Positions 9,245 to 19,332 are shown, counted from the stretch's first letter. The stretch is DNA of 64,000 nt from Candidatus Aminicenantota bacterium (GCA_017886205.1 JAFNEO010000008.1:1-64000), one strand, 5' to 3'. Notes: generated from the sequence alone by a model not told the origin. Numbers and translations are program-made.

Positions 9245-10366
9245 TTGCCGGGCCCGATGAAAGAGCTCCGTGACGGGTCCATCACCCACGCTCTTCTCGG
9301 CAGGATCGGAAGCAAGACTTCCGGCCTGGAACAGCCGGTGCGGATCATGGAGGTCTGCGGCACCCACACCATGACCATACATCGCTACGGCCTGAAAACC
9401 CTGCTCGAGGAGGCCGGGGTGGATATGGTTTCCGGTCCGGGCTGTCCGGTCTGTATCACGCCCAACGAGGTCCACGAAGCCTGCATCGACCTGGTTACGA
9501 AAAGAGAAAGCTTAATCCTGGCTTCGTTCGGAGATATGACCAGGGTTCCGACGGGAAAGGGATCGCTGCAGACAGCCATTCCGGCACCCTCCTCCCGGGT
9601 CAAGATCGTCTATTCTCCTGAAGAAGCACTGGCCTTGGCCAAGGCAAACCCGGCCAAGGAGGTGGTCTTTTTCGGCGTCGGGTTCGAGACCACTATCCCG
9701 GGGATCGCCTTGACCGTAAAAAGGGCCGCCGACGAAGGAGTGCCGAATTTTTCGACGCTTTCCGCACTCTGGCTTATCCCGCCCGCGCTGCGGGCCATCC
9801 TTCAGGCTGGAGAAACCGCTATCTCCGGTTTCCTCTATCCCGGACACGTCAGCGCCATCATCGGCCTGGAACCCTACCGGTTCATTGCCGAGGAATACGG
9901 TGTGCCGGGAGCCGTCGCCGGGTTCGAGCCCAACGACATCCTCCTTGGGGTCAGCGCCATCCTGGACCAGATAGCGGAGGGACGGCCGGGTGTCCATCTC
10001 GAATACGGACGCGTGGTCAACCCGCGCGGGAACCCGCTGGCCCAGGCGGTGATGGCAGAGATGCTCGAGCTCCGGGATGCTTTCTGGAGAGGCCTGGGCC
10101 GCATTCCTCGGAGCGGTCTCGGCCTTAAAGAACGATACGGAGCCTATGACGCCCGCGTCAAACTTGCCCTGAGCATAAGGGAGGGTTCGGAGGACCTTCC
10201 AGGTTGCCGCTGCGGCGAAGTTCTGCGCGGCCTGATCTCGCCTCCCCAATGTCCTCTTTTCGGCAAGAGGTGCGGACCGGATTCACCATTTGGGCCCTGC
10301 ATGGTTTCTTTCGAAGGCGCCTGCTTTATTTATCACAAGTACGACCGCACGAGGGGAAGTGAGTAG
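9245..10366 (+). CDS. hypD: Hydrogenase formation protein HypD
   Basis: IMEVCGTHTMTIHRYGLKTLL; GPGCPVCITP; FFGVGFETTIPG; PGHVSAIIG; C-terminal Cys cluster. Confidence 0.96.
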   Translation: MPGPMKELRDGSITHALLGRIGSKTSGLEQPVRIMEVCGTHTMTIHRYGLKTLLEEAGVDMVSGPGCPVCITPNEVHEACIDLVTKRESLILASFGDMTRVPTGKGSLQTAIPAPSSRVKIVYSPEEALALAKANPAKEVVFFGVGFETTIPGIALTVKRAADEGVPNFSTLSALWLIPPALRAILQAGETAISGFLYPGHVSAIIGLEPYRFIAEEYGVPGAVAGFEPNDILLGVSAILDQIAEGRPGVHLEYGRVVNPRGNPLAQAVMAEMLELRDAFWRGLGRIPRSGLGLKERYGAYDARVKLALSIREGSEDLPGCRCGEVLRGLISPPQCPLFGKRCGPDSPFGPCMVSFEGACFIYHKYDRTRGSE

Positions 10367-10367
10367 G

Positions 10368-11369
10368 ATGGCGACGACTGAGGAAAAGGCGGTCAGCCTC
10401 GAGCTCGGGAGCGGCGGGAAGCGGATGCGGGATTTCATCGCCCGCCACATCGTCCCCGCGTTCCGCAACCCATTTCTCGACGACCTCGGCGATGCCAGCC
10501 ATCTGCCCATGGGTGTCGCCTTCACCACGGACAGCTATGTTGTCGATCCCATCTTTTTTCCCGGAGGGGATATCGGCACCCTGGCCGTCAACGGGACGGT
10601 CAACGACCTGGTGGTTTCGGGCGCGGTGCCCCGTTTTCTTTCCCTCGCCCTCATCCTCGAGGAAGGACTGCCCTGGGTGGACCTAAGCAGGATCCTGAGG
10701 TCGATCAAGCGGGCGGCCTCAAGAGCGGATGTCCTGGTGGCCGGCGGAGACACCAAGGTCGTCCGCCGCGGCCAGGCCGACAAGATCTACGTCAACACCT
10801 CCGGCGTCGGGCTGACGGTGGCCCGGCCCAGGACTTCTCTCATCCGTCCGGGCGACCGGATCATCTTGACCGGTACGCTGGGCGAGCACAGCCTGGCCGT
10901 CATGCTGGCGCGGGAAGAGTTCGGGCTCGAGTCCCGGGTCCGGAGCGACTGCGCTCCCCTGACCTATCTCCTTCCGCTCTGGGAGAGGGGGGCGCTCTGG
11001 ATGCGCGACATCACCCGGGGTGGGTTGGCCACCATCCTTTCCGAACTGGCTGAAAAGATCCCCCATGCGCTGCTCATCGAGGAAGAAAAAATCCCCCTGT
11101 CGCTCGCCGTGCGGGGAGCGAGCGAGCTGCTGGGCATCGACCCGCTTTATCTGGCCTGCGAGGGCCGGGCCGTCATCGTGGCACCTCAGAAGAAAGCCGG
11201 CGCGATGCTCAGCGAGATCCGGAAGAGCCCCTTGGGTAGACGGGCGGCCATCATCGGGCGGGTGGATGACCGGATCGGACGGCCGGGCGAACTCCTCCTC
11301 GCCACGATGACGGGAGGGCTGCGACTCCTGGAGCCGCTGACCTCGGAACTTCTGCCCCGCATCTGTTGA
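10368..11369 (+). CDS. hypE: Hydrogenase maturation carbamoyl dehydratase HypE
   Basis: ELGSGGKRMRDFI; FTTDSYVVDPIFFPGGDIGTLAVNGTVNDLVVSGA; ATG at 10368 after an RBS-like GTAGG preferred over the ORF-track start. Confidence 0.94.
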   Translation: MATTEEKAVSLELGSGGKRMRDFIARHIVPAFRNPFLDDLGDASHLPMGVAFTTDSYVVDPIFFPGGDIGTLAVNGTVNDLVVSGAVPRFLSLALILEEGLPWVDLSRILRSIKRAASRADVLVAGGDTKVVRRGQADKIYVNTSGVGLTVARPRTSLIRPGDRIILTGTLGEHSLAVMLAREEFGLESRVRSDCAPLTYLLPLWERGALWMRDITRGGLATILSELAEKIPHALLIEEEKIPLSLAVRGASELLGIDPLYLACEGRAVIVAPQKKAGAMLSEIRKSPLGRRAAIIGRVDDRIGRPGELLLATMTGGLRLLEPLTSELLPRIC

Positions 11370-13435
11370 TCGAAGCCATGGCTGAGAACGGACGATGGAA
11401 AAAGAGTTTCCCGTTGATCTGTCTTCTCGTCTCCTGGCTGTTCTGGCCCGGCTGCTCATCGGACCGGAAAACCGAAGGCCCAGCCGGGGCAGACGACTAT
11501 GCGGCAAAAATCAAGAGCCCGACCACTGGGCTTCGCGCCTATGAAGCCGGGGCCAACGAAGTGGACCTGCGCCTCAAGAACTCAGGAAAACAAGAATGGT
11601 CATCTCAGGCCAAGAATCCGTGTCTCGTCTCCTATCACCTCCTCGATGAAACTGGGGAGGTCCTGAAGTTCGATAACGCCAGGACCGTCCTTCCTCACAT
11701 CGTCCGGCCGGGTGAGGAAATCTCCGTTGCCGTCCGGGTCAAAGCCCCTTTAAACAGAGGGAGCTACCGCCTCGAGTTCGACCTTGTGCGCGAAGGCCTG
11801 GCCTGGTTCAAGGACTCCGGCAGCCCGACCCTCATCATTCCGCTCCAGGTGGAAGAAAAGAATTGGCCCGAAGAGACGAAGATCGAGTCGAGCGTCCCCG
11901 AGTTCATGGAGCTCCAGAAGCTCATCCGGCTCACGCTCGACAACGACGTGGTCGAGTTCAAGGGCAGAACCGGCAAGATCAGCGGGTTCACGGCCGGCGC
12001 CGGCTACCCGCAGGTCTGGCTCCGCGACGCGGCCACGATCATTCCGGCTTCGCGCTTTTTTTATCCGGACGCTTTCCTTGTTTCCTGGCTCGAGGAGCAC
12101 CTGTCCTTCCAGAAGCCCGACGGCGGCTTGGAAGACTGGATCGACGCCCGCGGCCGCTCAGACAAGAACACCGTCGAGACGGACCAGGAGGCGAGCGCAG
12201 TCCATTCGGCCTACCAGGTATTCCTCCTCAAGGGGAGGGGATGGCTCGAAAAAAAGGTCGGCGGCGAGGCGATCATCAACCGTCTCGAAAAGGCCATTGA
12301 ATTCCTTTTCGAAAACCGGTTCGATCGGGAACGCGGGCTCATCACCGGCGCCCACACCGCCGACTGGGGGGATGTTGATCCGGAGGATGTCGATCAGAGG
12401 GCCATCTACGTGGATGAAAAGACGCGCTGGACGGCCGACATCTACGATCAGAGCATGTGTTATGAATCCTGCCGGGAACTGGCCGCCATGTTCTCGGCGC
12501 TCGGAATCCAGGAGAGGGTCAACTTGTGGCTGCGAAAGGCGGCCGCCCTCCGCGAAGCCGCCGACCGACATCTGTGGCAGGAGGACAAAGAGTTCTACAG
12601 GGTTCACATCCACCTCGACCCTTTTCCTCACGACTTCGACGAGGATGGAATGTTTGCCATGGGCGGTAATGCCCAGGCGATCATCTCGGGTTTGGCCGAC
12701 TCCGGGAAGGCAGGACAAATCATCCAGGCCGCCCTCGAACGTCAGGATCAGTTCCGTATCTCCTCTATCTCCGGGTCGCTCCTCCCTCCTTACCCGGCCG
12801 GATTCTTTAAACATCCGGCGATGGACGAACCTTACGAGTACCAGAACGGCGGACAGTGGGACTGGTTTGGCGGCCGGCTGGTCCTGGCCATGTTCGAGAA
12901 CGGGTTCAGCGCTCAAGCCCGGGAGAAGCTGATCGAGATCGCCCGCAAAGACGTCCGGAACGGCGGACTGTTCGAGTGGGATACGAAGGAGGGTGCCGGC
13001 CGAGGAAGCGACGACTATGCCGGAAGCGCCGGCAGCCTGGCCCGGGCCCTGTTCGAAGGCTACTTCGGGTTCAAGCTGGGTGAAAAGAGCCTCGATCTTG
13101 AGCTCAAGCTCGGGGAGGACGAGGGCCGAGTCCACATCCGGCTTCCCTCGTCAGGGCTAACCGCGGCTTACGACTATCGGCCGGTCAAGAGCGAGGGCAA
13201 GATCTTCCTCCGGTATGAGAGCAGCTTTCCCGGTCAGGGAGAAGTACGAGTGCTTGTCCCCTGGGCATTTTTTGGCGCAGCCGATCGAGAGACCGGAAAG
13301 AAGATGCTGGAGGTGCGGCGGGATGGCGCGGCGTTCCCCTTCCGATGGATGAGCCGGAATCAGGATGACTTCATCGTTGTGGACACCGATCTCAGAAAGC
13401 ACAGCCTCGAGATAGGATTAAGGGATACGCAATAG
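11366..13435 (+). CDS. Lipoprotein with N-terminal Ig-like region and (alpha/alpha)6-barrel glycosidase-like domain
   Basis: Lipobox-like LFWPGC; QVWLRDAATIIPASRFF; EYQNGGQWDWFGGRLVLAMFE. Confidence 0.65.
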   Translation: MIEAMAENGRWKKSFPLICLLVSWLFWPGCSSDRKTEGPAGADDYAAKIKSPTTGLRAYEAGANEVDLRLKNSGKQEWSSQAKNPCLVSYHLLDETGEVLKFDNARTVLPHIVRPGEEISVAVRVKAPLNRGSYRLEFDLVREGLAWFKDSGSPTLIIPLQVEEKNWPEETKIESSVPEFMELQKLIRLTLDNDVVEFKGRTGKISGFTAGAGYPQVWLRDAATIIPASRFFYPDAFLVSWLEEHLSFQKPDGGLEDWIDARGRSDKNTVETDQEASAVHSAYQVFLLKGRGWLEKKVGGEAIINRLEKAIEFLFENRFDRERGLITGAHTADWGDVDPEDVDQRAIYVDEKTRWTADIYDQSMCYESCRELAAMFSALGIQERVNLWLRKAAALREAADRHLWQEDKEFYRVHIHLDPFPHDFDEDGMFAMGGNAQAIISGLADSGKAGQIIQAALERQDQFRISSISGSLLPPYPAGFFKHPAMDEPYEYQNGGQWDWFGGRLVLAMFENGFSAQAREKLIEIARKDVRNGGLFEWDTKEGAGRGSDDYAGSAGSLARALFEGYFGFKLGEKSLDLELKLGEDEGRVHIRLPSSGLTAAYDYRPVKSEGKIFLRYESSFPGQGEVRVLVPWAFFGAADRETGKKMLEVRRDGAAFPFRWMSRNQDDFIVVDTDLRKHSLEIGLRDTQ

Positions 13436-13438
13436 AAG

Positions 13439-14743
13439 CTATTTGCGGCCGATCGAATAATACTCAAACCCCAACTTCCGCAGCGCCGCCGGGGCGAAGA
13501 TATTCCGACCGTCGATGATGATCGGGTTGGCCATCGTCCCTTTTATCTTATCGAGTTCGAGACCGGCAAACTCCTCCCACTCGGTCAAGAGCAGGAGGGC
13601 GTTCGTCCCCTCGGCGGCCAGATAAGGCGAGGCAAAGTATTCAAGGCGTCCCGGCTCGGGAGAAAAGACCAGTTTCATGTTGTCTGTCGCCTGGGGATCG
13701 TAGAGCCGCAGCCGGGCCCCCTCGCGGACGAGTTCCCGGATGATGTTGATGCTGGGCGCTTCGCGGATATCATCCGTCTCCGGCTTGAAGGCTAGCCCGA
13801 GGATGGCGATCCGTTTATCCTTGAGGATCCAGAGGGCCTGTTTGACCTTTTCTATGACGAGCCGGACCCGGTCGAAGTTGATCCGGTCCGCTTCCTTGAG
13901 CAGGCTCATGTCAACGCCCAAGTCTTCTCCGATTTTGACCAAGGCCTTGATGTCCTTGGGAAAGCAGGAACCGCCGTAGCCGATCCCCGCCTTTAAAAAG
14001 CGGCCGCCGATGCGCGGGTCGAGCCCCATGCCTTCGGCTACCTGCTCCACATTGGCGTCGGTTTTCTCGCAGATGTTTGAGATCAGGTTGATGTAGGAGA
14101 TTTTCAGCGCCAGGAACGAGTTGGAGGCATGTTTGATCAGCTCGGCTGTGTCGATGTTGGTGACGACCAGGCGGTCCTTGAACCGGCCGTAGATACCGCA
14201 AAGGATATCCCTGGCCCGGTCCGTCTCCACGCCGACGATGATGCGGTCGGGGTGGAGGAAGTCCGAGACCGCCGACCCCTCTCTCAAGAACTCGGGGTTG
14301 GAGGCGATGTCGAAGGCGGTGTCCGTTTTTTTATGGAGACCGATGGTCCGCTTGATCCAGTGCGATGTCTTGACCGGGACGGTGCTCTTCTCCACGACGA
14401 GCTTGTAGCGGTCGAGATTGTCGGCGATCAAGCGGGAAACCTCTTCGATCTGGGACATGTCGGCGCTTCCGTCGGCATGCTGGGGTGTCCCCACGCAGAC
14501 GAAGATGACATCGGCATCCCGGATGACCGGGTTCAGTTCAGCACTGAAGGAGAGCCGTCCTTTTTGGATGTTCGCGGCGAGAAGCTCGTCGAGACCGGGC
14601 TCGTAGATCGGGACTACGCCTGACAAGATCCGGCCGATCTTCTCGCCGTCCTTGTCCGCGCCGATAACCCGGTGGCCGAGCTCGGCCAGGCCGGCAGCCG
14701 TCACCATGCCCACATAGCCGGTTCCGATGACCGCAATTTTCAT
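13439..14743 (-). CDS. UDP-glucose/GDP-mannose 6-dehydrogenase family protein
   Basis: MKIAVIGTGYVGMVTAAGLAELGH; FLKAGIGYGGSCFPKDIKAL; LGLAFKPETDDIREAPS. Confidence 0.95.
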   Translation of the reverse strand: MKIAVIGTGYVGMVTAAGLAELGHRVIGADKDGEKIGRILSGVVPIYEPGLDELLAANIQKGRLSFSAELNPVIRDADVIFVCVGTPQHADGSADMSQIEEVSRLIADNLDRYKLVVEKSTVPVKTSHWIKRTIGLHKKTDTAFDIASNPEFLREGSAVSDFLHPDRIIVGVETDRARDILCGIYGRFKDRLVVTNIDTAELIKHASNSFLALKISYINLISNICEKTDANVEQVAEGMGLDPRIGGRFLKAGIGYGGSCFPKDIKALVKIGEDLGVDMSLLKEADRINFDRVRLVIEKVKQALWILKDKRIAILGLAFKPETDDIREAPSINIIRELVREGARLRLYDPQATDNMKLVFSPEPGRLEYFASPYLAAEGTNALLLLTEWEEFAGLELDKIKGTMANPIIIDGRNIFAPAALRKLGFEYYSIGRK

Positions 14744-14756
14744 ATCTCCCCTCCTC

Positions 14757-16076
14757 TCAGGCCTTGATTACGTTTTTTCTCTTTTTTTTGATAGCGTTCC
14801 GGGTGTCCACGACGAGCGGGGCGTTGCGGACGATCCAGTCGTAGTCATACACCGAATGGTCGGTGGAGATGATGACGGCCTCGCTGGTCCGGAGTCTCCT
14901 TGCTGTCAACTCTACGGAGCGCAGGTCGAGGCCGGGGTATTCTCTATGCCCGGCGGAGTGCGGGACATAAGGGTCGTTGTAGGCTACCCGAGCGCCTTTC
15001 TCCTTTAACACGCTGATGATCTTGAGGGCCGGCGATTCGCGCGCATCGTCGATGTCCTTTTTGTAAGCGAGCCCGAGGACAAGGATCCGGGCGTTGCGGA
15101 TGGACTTCCCGCCCCGGTTCAAGGCTTCGATAGTCTTGTTGACGACGTAATACGGCATGTGCCTGTTGATCTCGCCGGCCAGTTCGATGAACTTGGTCGA
15201 ATAGTCGACCTCCTTCGCTTTATAGGTGAGATAAAAGGGGTCGACGGGGATGCAGTGACCGCCGTACCCGGGTCCGGGATAGAAAGGCATGTAGCCGAAG
15301 GGCTTGGAGGAAGCGGCCTGGATGACCTCCCAGATATCGATGCCCATGCGTTCGAAGATGATCTTGAGCTCGTTGACCAGGGCGATGTTGACCGACCGGA
15401 AGATGTTCTCCAGGAGCTTGACGGCCTCGGCGACCCGGGTCGAGGAGACCGGCACGGTGCGGATGACGACTTGGTCGTAGAGAAGCCGGGCCAGCCGCCG
15501 ACAGTTCGGGGTCAGCCCGCCGATCACCTTGGGGATCGTCTCTGTGGAGTAGGACCTGTTGCCGGGGTCCTCTCGCTCCGGAGAAAAGGCAAGGAAAAAA
15601 TCCCGGCCCGGACGAAGCCCGCTCTCGGCCAAGATGGGCAGCATCTCTTCGTCCGTTGTCCCGGGGTAGGTCGTGCTCTCGAGAATGACGAGCTGACCTT
15701 TTCTCAGATACTTGGCGATAACCCGCGTGGTCTCGAGGACATAGGAGAGGTCGGGGTTTTTGTGGGCATCGATGGGCGTGGGCACGCAGATGATGATGAC
15801 GTCCACCTTGCGCAGCCCGGCAAAATCTCCGCTCGCCCGGAAGGCCCTTTTTTCCAGGAACGCCCGGAGCTCCCTAGCCGAGATATGGCGGATATAGCTC
15901 CGTCCCTTGTTCAAGGAGTTGACTTTCTTCGGGTCGATATCAAACCCGGTCACCCGGAAGCCTTTGGTGAGGAAAAGCTTGACAAGAGGGAGGCCCACGT
16001 AACCGAGCCCGATGACTCCGATGCGAGCCTGCTTGCTGCGGATTTTCCTCTCGAGAACGGGATACTCTTGACTCAT
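14757..16076 (-). CDS. Nucleotide sugar dehydrogenase (WbpA/UDP-GlcNAc dehydrogenase-like)
   Basis: IGVIGLGYVGLPLVKLFLTKGFRVTGFDID; PGPGYGGHCIPVDPFYL; LGLAYKKDIDDARESPALKI. Confidence 0.93.
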   Translation of the reverse strand: MSQEYPVLERKIRSKQARIGVIGLGYVGLPLVKLFLTKGFRVTGFDIDPKKVNSLNKGRSYIRHISARELRAFLEKRAFRASGDFAGLRKVDVIIICVPTPIDAHKNPDLSYVLETTRVIAKYLRKGQLVILESTTYPGTTDEEMLPILAESGLRPGRDFFLAFSPEREDPGNRSYSTETIPKVIGGLTPNCRRLARLLYDQVVIRTVPVSSTRVAEAVKLLENIFRSVNIALVNELKIIFERMGIDIWEVIQAASSKPFGYMPFYPGPGYGGHCIPVDPFYLTYKAKEVDYSTKFIELAGEINRHMPYYVVNKTIEALNRGGKSIRNARILVLGLAYKKDIDDARESPALKIISVLKEKGARVAYNDPYVPHSAGHREYPGLDLRSVELTARRLRTSEAVIISTDHSVYDYDWIVRNAPLVVDTRNAIKKKRKNVIKA

Positions 16077-16077
16077 C

Positions 16078-17016
16078 CTATCTCCTTTCCCTGTACCACC
16101 CCGCCGTCTTCTTCAGCCCCTGTTTGAACCCGACCAGCGGCTCAAACCCCAGAAGCCTTCTGGCTTTCCCTATGTCGGCGAAGGAGTGAAGGATGTCGCC
16201 CGGCCGGGGATCTGTATAAAGAGGCTTGACGGAGCCACCTATCAGCTCACTGATCTCATGGACTAGGGTGTTGACCGTGGTCCTCTCCCCGCAGCCGATG
16301 TTGAAGACCCCGCCCAGGGCTTCGTCCGGCGCCTCGACCGCCCCGAGGTTGGCTTCTACCGCATCAGCCACAAAAATGAAATCTCTGGACTGCTCGCCGT
16401 CGCCAAAAATTTGGGGTCTCTCTTCCGATAAGATCTTGTTTATGAAAAGGGGGATAACTGAGGCGTATGCCGAAAAGGGATCTTGGCGAGGGCCAAAAAC
16501 ATTAAAGTAACGAAGGCACACGGTTTCGAGTCCATAGAGTTGATAGAAAAGCTGGCAATACTTTTCTCCGATAAGCTTGCTGAGAGCATAAGGCGATAGA
16601 GGGACTCCCTCGTTTCCCTCTGTGAGGGGAAAAGCCTGACTATCTCCATAGACCGCGGCTGAGGAAGCGAAGATGAATCTTTTGACCTTGGCCTCATGGG
16701 AGGCCAAAAGGAGATTGGCCGTGCCGTTGATATTGATATCATGATTTAGGAGTGGATCAGAGATCGAACGGGGTACCGATGTCAAAGCGGCCTGGTGGAG
16801 AACAAAATCAACACCCCGGAGGGCCCTCTGGCAGGTCTCCAGTTCGCGGATGTCTCCCTCGATAAGCTCGATGAAGTTCCGGAACGGCGTCAGGTTCTCC
16901 CGCTTCCCGGTGACAAAGTTATCGAGCACCATGACTCTCTCTCCACGCCGGACCAGCTCTTCGGCGATGTGAGAGCCGATGAAACCGGCGCCCCCCGTAA
17001 CAAGATAAGTCTTCAC
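16078..17016 (-). CDS. NAD-dependent epimerase/dehydratase (nucleotide-sugar 4-epimerase-like)
   Basis: YLVTGGAGFIGSHIAEELVRRGERVMVLDNF; YALSKLIGEKYCQLFYQLYGLETVCLRYFNVFGPRQDP. Confidence 0.94.
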   Translation of the reverse strand: MKTYLVTGGAGFIGSHIAEELVRRGERVMVLDNFVTGKRENLTPFRNFIELIEGDIRELETCQRALRGVDFVLHQAALTSVPRSISDPLLNHDININGTANLLLASHEAKVKRFIFASSAAVYGDSQAFPLTEGNEGVPLSPYALSKLIGEKYCQLFYQLYGLETVCLRYFNVFGPRQDPFSAYASVIPLFINKILSEERPQIFGDGEQSRDFIFVADAVEANLGAVEAPDEALGGVFNIGCGERTTVNTLVHEISELIGGSVKPLYTDPRPGDILHSFADIGKARRLLGFEPLVGFKQGLKKTAGWYRERR

Positions 17017-17585
17017 GATCGGCCTGCCTTTAGATGAGATTTAAGATATCCCAGCTCCTCCAGCCTCCTCAGGACGGTGCCGACGCTCTCCTCGAGCGTG
17101 TCTTTATCCGTCTGCAGGAGGATCTCGGGGTTCTCGGGCTCCTCATAAGGGTCGGAAACGCCGGTGAACTCCTTGATCTCCCCTTTCATGGCTTTCTTGT
17201 ACATGCCCTTGACGTCCCGGCGCATGCACTCCTCGAGCGAGCACTTGGCATAGACCTCGATAAAGTCGCCGATCTCCTGCCGCGAGCGGGCCCGGACCTC
17301 ACGGTAGGGAGAGATGAACGAGGTCAGCACGGCGACACCGTTCCGGGTCAGGAGCTTGGCCACAAAGGTGACCCGGCGGATGTTCTCGTTGCGGTCTTCA
17401 CGGGAGAAACCCAGGTCGCGGGTCAGGTCCTGGCGGACGATGTCCCCGTCCAGCCGCTCGACCCGCATCCCTTTCCCCCGCAGGATTTCGGCGACCTTGT
17501 CGGCCACCGCCGATTTTCCTGAACAGGGCAAACCCGTGAACCACAGGGTGAAGCCTTTCTGGCTGCGATCTTTCTTCTCAACCAT
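17013..17585 (-). CDS. cysC: Adenylylsulfate kinase
   Basis: FTLWFTGLPCSGKSAVADKV P-loop; DGDIVRQDLTRDLGFSREDRNENIRRV; FTGVSDPYEEPENPEI. Confidence 0.94.
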   Translation of the reverse strand: MVEKKDRSQKGFTLWFTGLPCSGKSAVADKVAEILRGKGMRVERLDGDIVRQDLTRDLGFSREDRNENIRRVTFVAKLLTRNGVAVLTSFISPYREVRARSRQEIGDFIEVYAKCSLEECMRRDVKGMYKKAMKGEIKEFTGVSDPYEEPENPEILLQTDKDTLEESVGTVLRRLEELGYLKSHLKAGRS

Positions 17586-17626
17586 CCGTACTCGTCTCCT
17601 ATCTCTGATCTTGCCTTCTCCGGCCT

Positions 17627-18775
17627 TTACTCGTTGAAAGGGTTCTCAAACTGCATGATGACCTTGGCCACCTCGGGCCGCATCAGCTCCGGTGGGGGGA
17701 TCTGGCCTTTGACCAGAAGGTCTCGAATCTTGGTTCCGCTGAACTGGATCTGTTCGGACGGAGGATGGGGGCAGATCTTCTCGTTCACCACCGACTGGCA
17801 TTTTTTGCAGAAGTAGAACGCCCGGAAGAAGAGGGGCGCGATCCCCAGGTCGGGGAACTCCTCAAAGATCTCCTGAGCGGCGTAGGGGTGGTAGTAGGTC
17901 CCGACGCCGGCATGGTCCCGCCCGATGATGATGTGAGTGCAGCCGAAATTTTTCCGGACGACAGCGTGGTGGATGGCCTCCCGGGGACCGGCGTAGCGCA
18001 TCTCCATCTGTAGGATGGCCATGACGGCCCTTTCCTTAAGGTAGTAGTGCTTGATCAACTCATCGTAGGAGGCCAGGATGACCTCGTCCTTGAAATCGCC
18101 CTTTTTCTTACGGCCGATGACCGGGTTGACGAAAACGCCGTCGGTGAAGGTCAGGGCCGTCTTCTGCACGTATTCGTGGCCGATATGGGGAGTGTTCCGG
18201 GTTTGGAAGGCGACGATCGTCTTCCAGCCCTTTTCCTTGAACAGAATCCGCGTCTCCTTGGGGCTGAGCTTGTAGCGGTCAAACGGCGTCGGCGAGATCT
18301 CAAGAAGGTCCAGGGGGCCGGCCAGAAGGACATCCTTCATCCCCGCGACCTTGGCCACTCCGGGATGAGCCCGGTCCATGGTCAAAAAGACCTTCTCGGC
18401 CAGCTCGTCCTTGTTGTATTTAAACTTTTCTTCCAGATGGAGGACGGCCACCGGACGGCCGCTCTCACTCACCAGGAGAATATCCTTTCCTTCCTTGAAC
18501 CGCGCGGCCTCCTCTGGTCCGGCATCCAGGACGATGGGGATTGTCCAGGGGAGGTCGTTCGGAAGGCGCATCTCGTTCAGGACGTTCCGGACATCGGCCT
18601 TCCCCATGAACCCCTCAAGGGGAGAGAAGACACCGGTGGCGATGTTTTCGACGTCGGAGACCGACTCATCGCTGATTATTAGCTTGGGGAGCGCTCTTGA
18701 CGCAGCCAGGACGTCTTTTCTGCATTCTCCGTGCAGGACCCTGTCAACCAGCTTTCCGCCATGGGGTGGGATCAT
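17627..18775 (-). CDS. sat: Sulfate adenylyltransferase
   Basis: FSPLEGFM; VAFQTRNTPHIGHEYVQK; IIIGRDHAGVGTYYHPYAAQ; FSGTKIRDLL. Confidence 0.95.
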   Translation of the reverse strand: MIPPHGGKLVDRVLHGECRKDVLAASRALPKLIISDESVSDVENIATGVFSPLEGFMGKADVRNVLNEMRLPNDLPWTIPIVLDAGPEEAARFKEGKDILLVSESGRPVAVLHLEEKFKYNKDELAEKVFLTMDRAHPGVAKVAGMKDVLLAGPLDLLEISPTPFDRYKLSPKETRILFKEKGWKTIVAFQTRNTPHIGHEYVQKTALTFTDGVFVNPVIGRKKKGDFKDEVILASYDELIKHYYLKERAVMAILQMEMRYAGPREAIHHAVVRKNFGCTHIIIGRDHAGVGTYYHPYAAQEIFEEFPDLGIAPLFFRAFYFCKKCQSVVNEKICPHPPSEQIQFSGTKIRDLLVKGQIPPPELMRPEVAKVIMQFENPFNE

Positions 18776-18820
18776 GTGTTCCTCCGGGTTCGCAGCTCGG
18801 GATGGAGCGAAATTCGGCCT

Positions 18821-19036
18821 TCAGTCGATATAACCAAGAGCCTTCAGTCTTTCCTTGACCTTTTCCTCGTCCTCTTTGCTGAAGGCCTCCCCCGTTTTCT
18901 CTGCCTGGGAGAGTTTCTCCCGCAGCACCTTAGCGACGTAGCTCGACACGGACGCTACGTCCGTCCCCTTGATCGCCTCTTCGATCTTCTTGTAGAGGGA
19001 CGCGGGGATGGATACGGTCATCGACTCTTTTTCCAT
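18821..19036 (-). CDS. Small ribbon-helix-helix-like protein
   Basis: 71 aa: MTVSIPASLYKKIEEAIKGTDVASVSSYVAKVLREKL, RHH-like; plausible RBS. Confidence 0.65.
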   Translation of the reverse strand: MEKESMTVSIPASLYKKIEEAIKGTDVASVSSYVAKVLREKLSQAEKTGEAFSKEDEEKVKERLKALGYID

Positions 19037-19179
19037 GGTGTTTCCTCTTCAGGCGGGAGGGCGTTTGGCGGCCCTCCCGGCCCTCATGACCTAAAAATAG
19101 AACAAATATATATATGAATTGCCGTTTTTTTTCAAGCTCTATCCCTCGAGGCCCCGCGGGGAAGCCGCTCTTTTGTCGA

Positions 19180-19332
19180 TTAAGGCGAAGGGTGTGGGTG
19201 AGGAAGTCCGTGGACGACTGAGCGGGCACGGTTTCTCGACTGAAAGGAGAGAAGAGCGAAGGAGGATGCGAAGCGAGTTTCCTCGCTGGGGAAACGAGCG
19301 GGCTGACGAATCCCATATCCGAGCCTCGGCTT
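19180..19332 (+). repeat. Dispersed intergenic repeat, copy B (longer form)
   Basis: GGCGAAGGGTGTGGGTGAGGAAGTCCGTGGACGACTGAGCGGGC is the inverse of the 8761-8806 copy; continues into GCGAAGCGAGTTTCCTCGCTGGGGAAACGAGC hairpin. Confidence 0.8.

Noticed and set aside
11784-12932. 382-aa Arg/Ser-rich plus-strand ORF
   Set aside because: Frame-shifted shadow of the glycosidase-like gene at 11366-13435.
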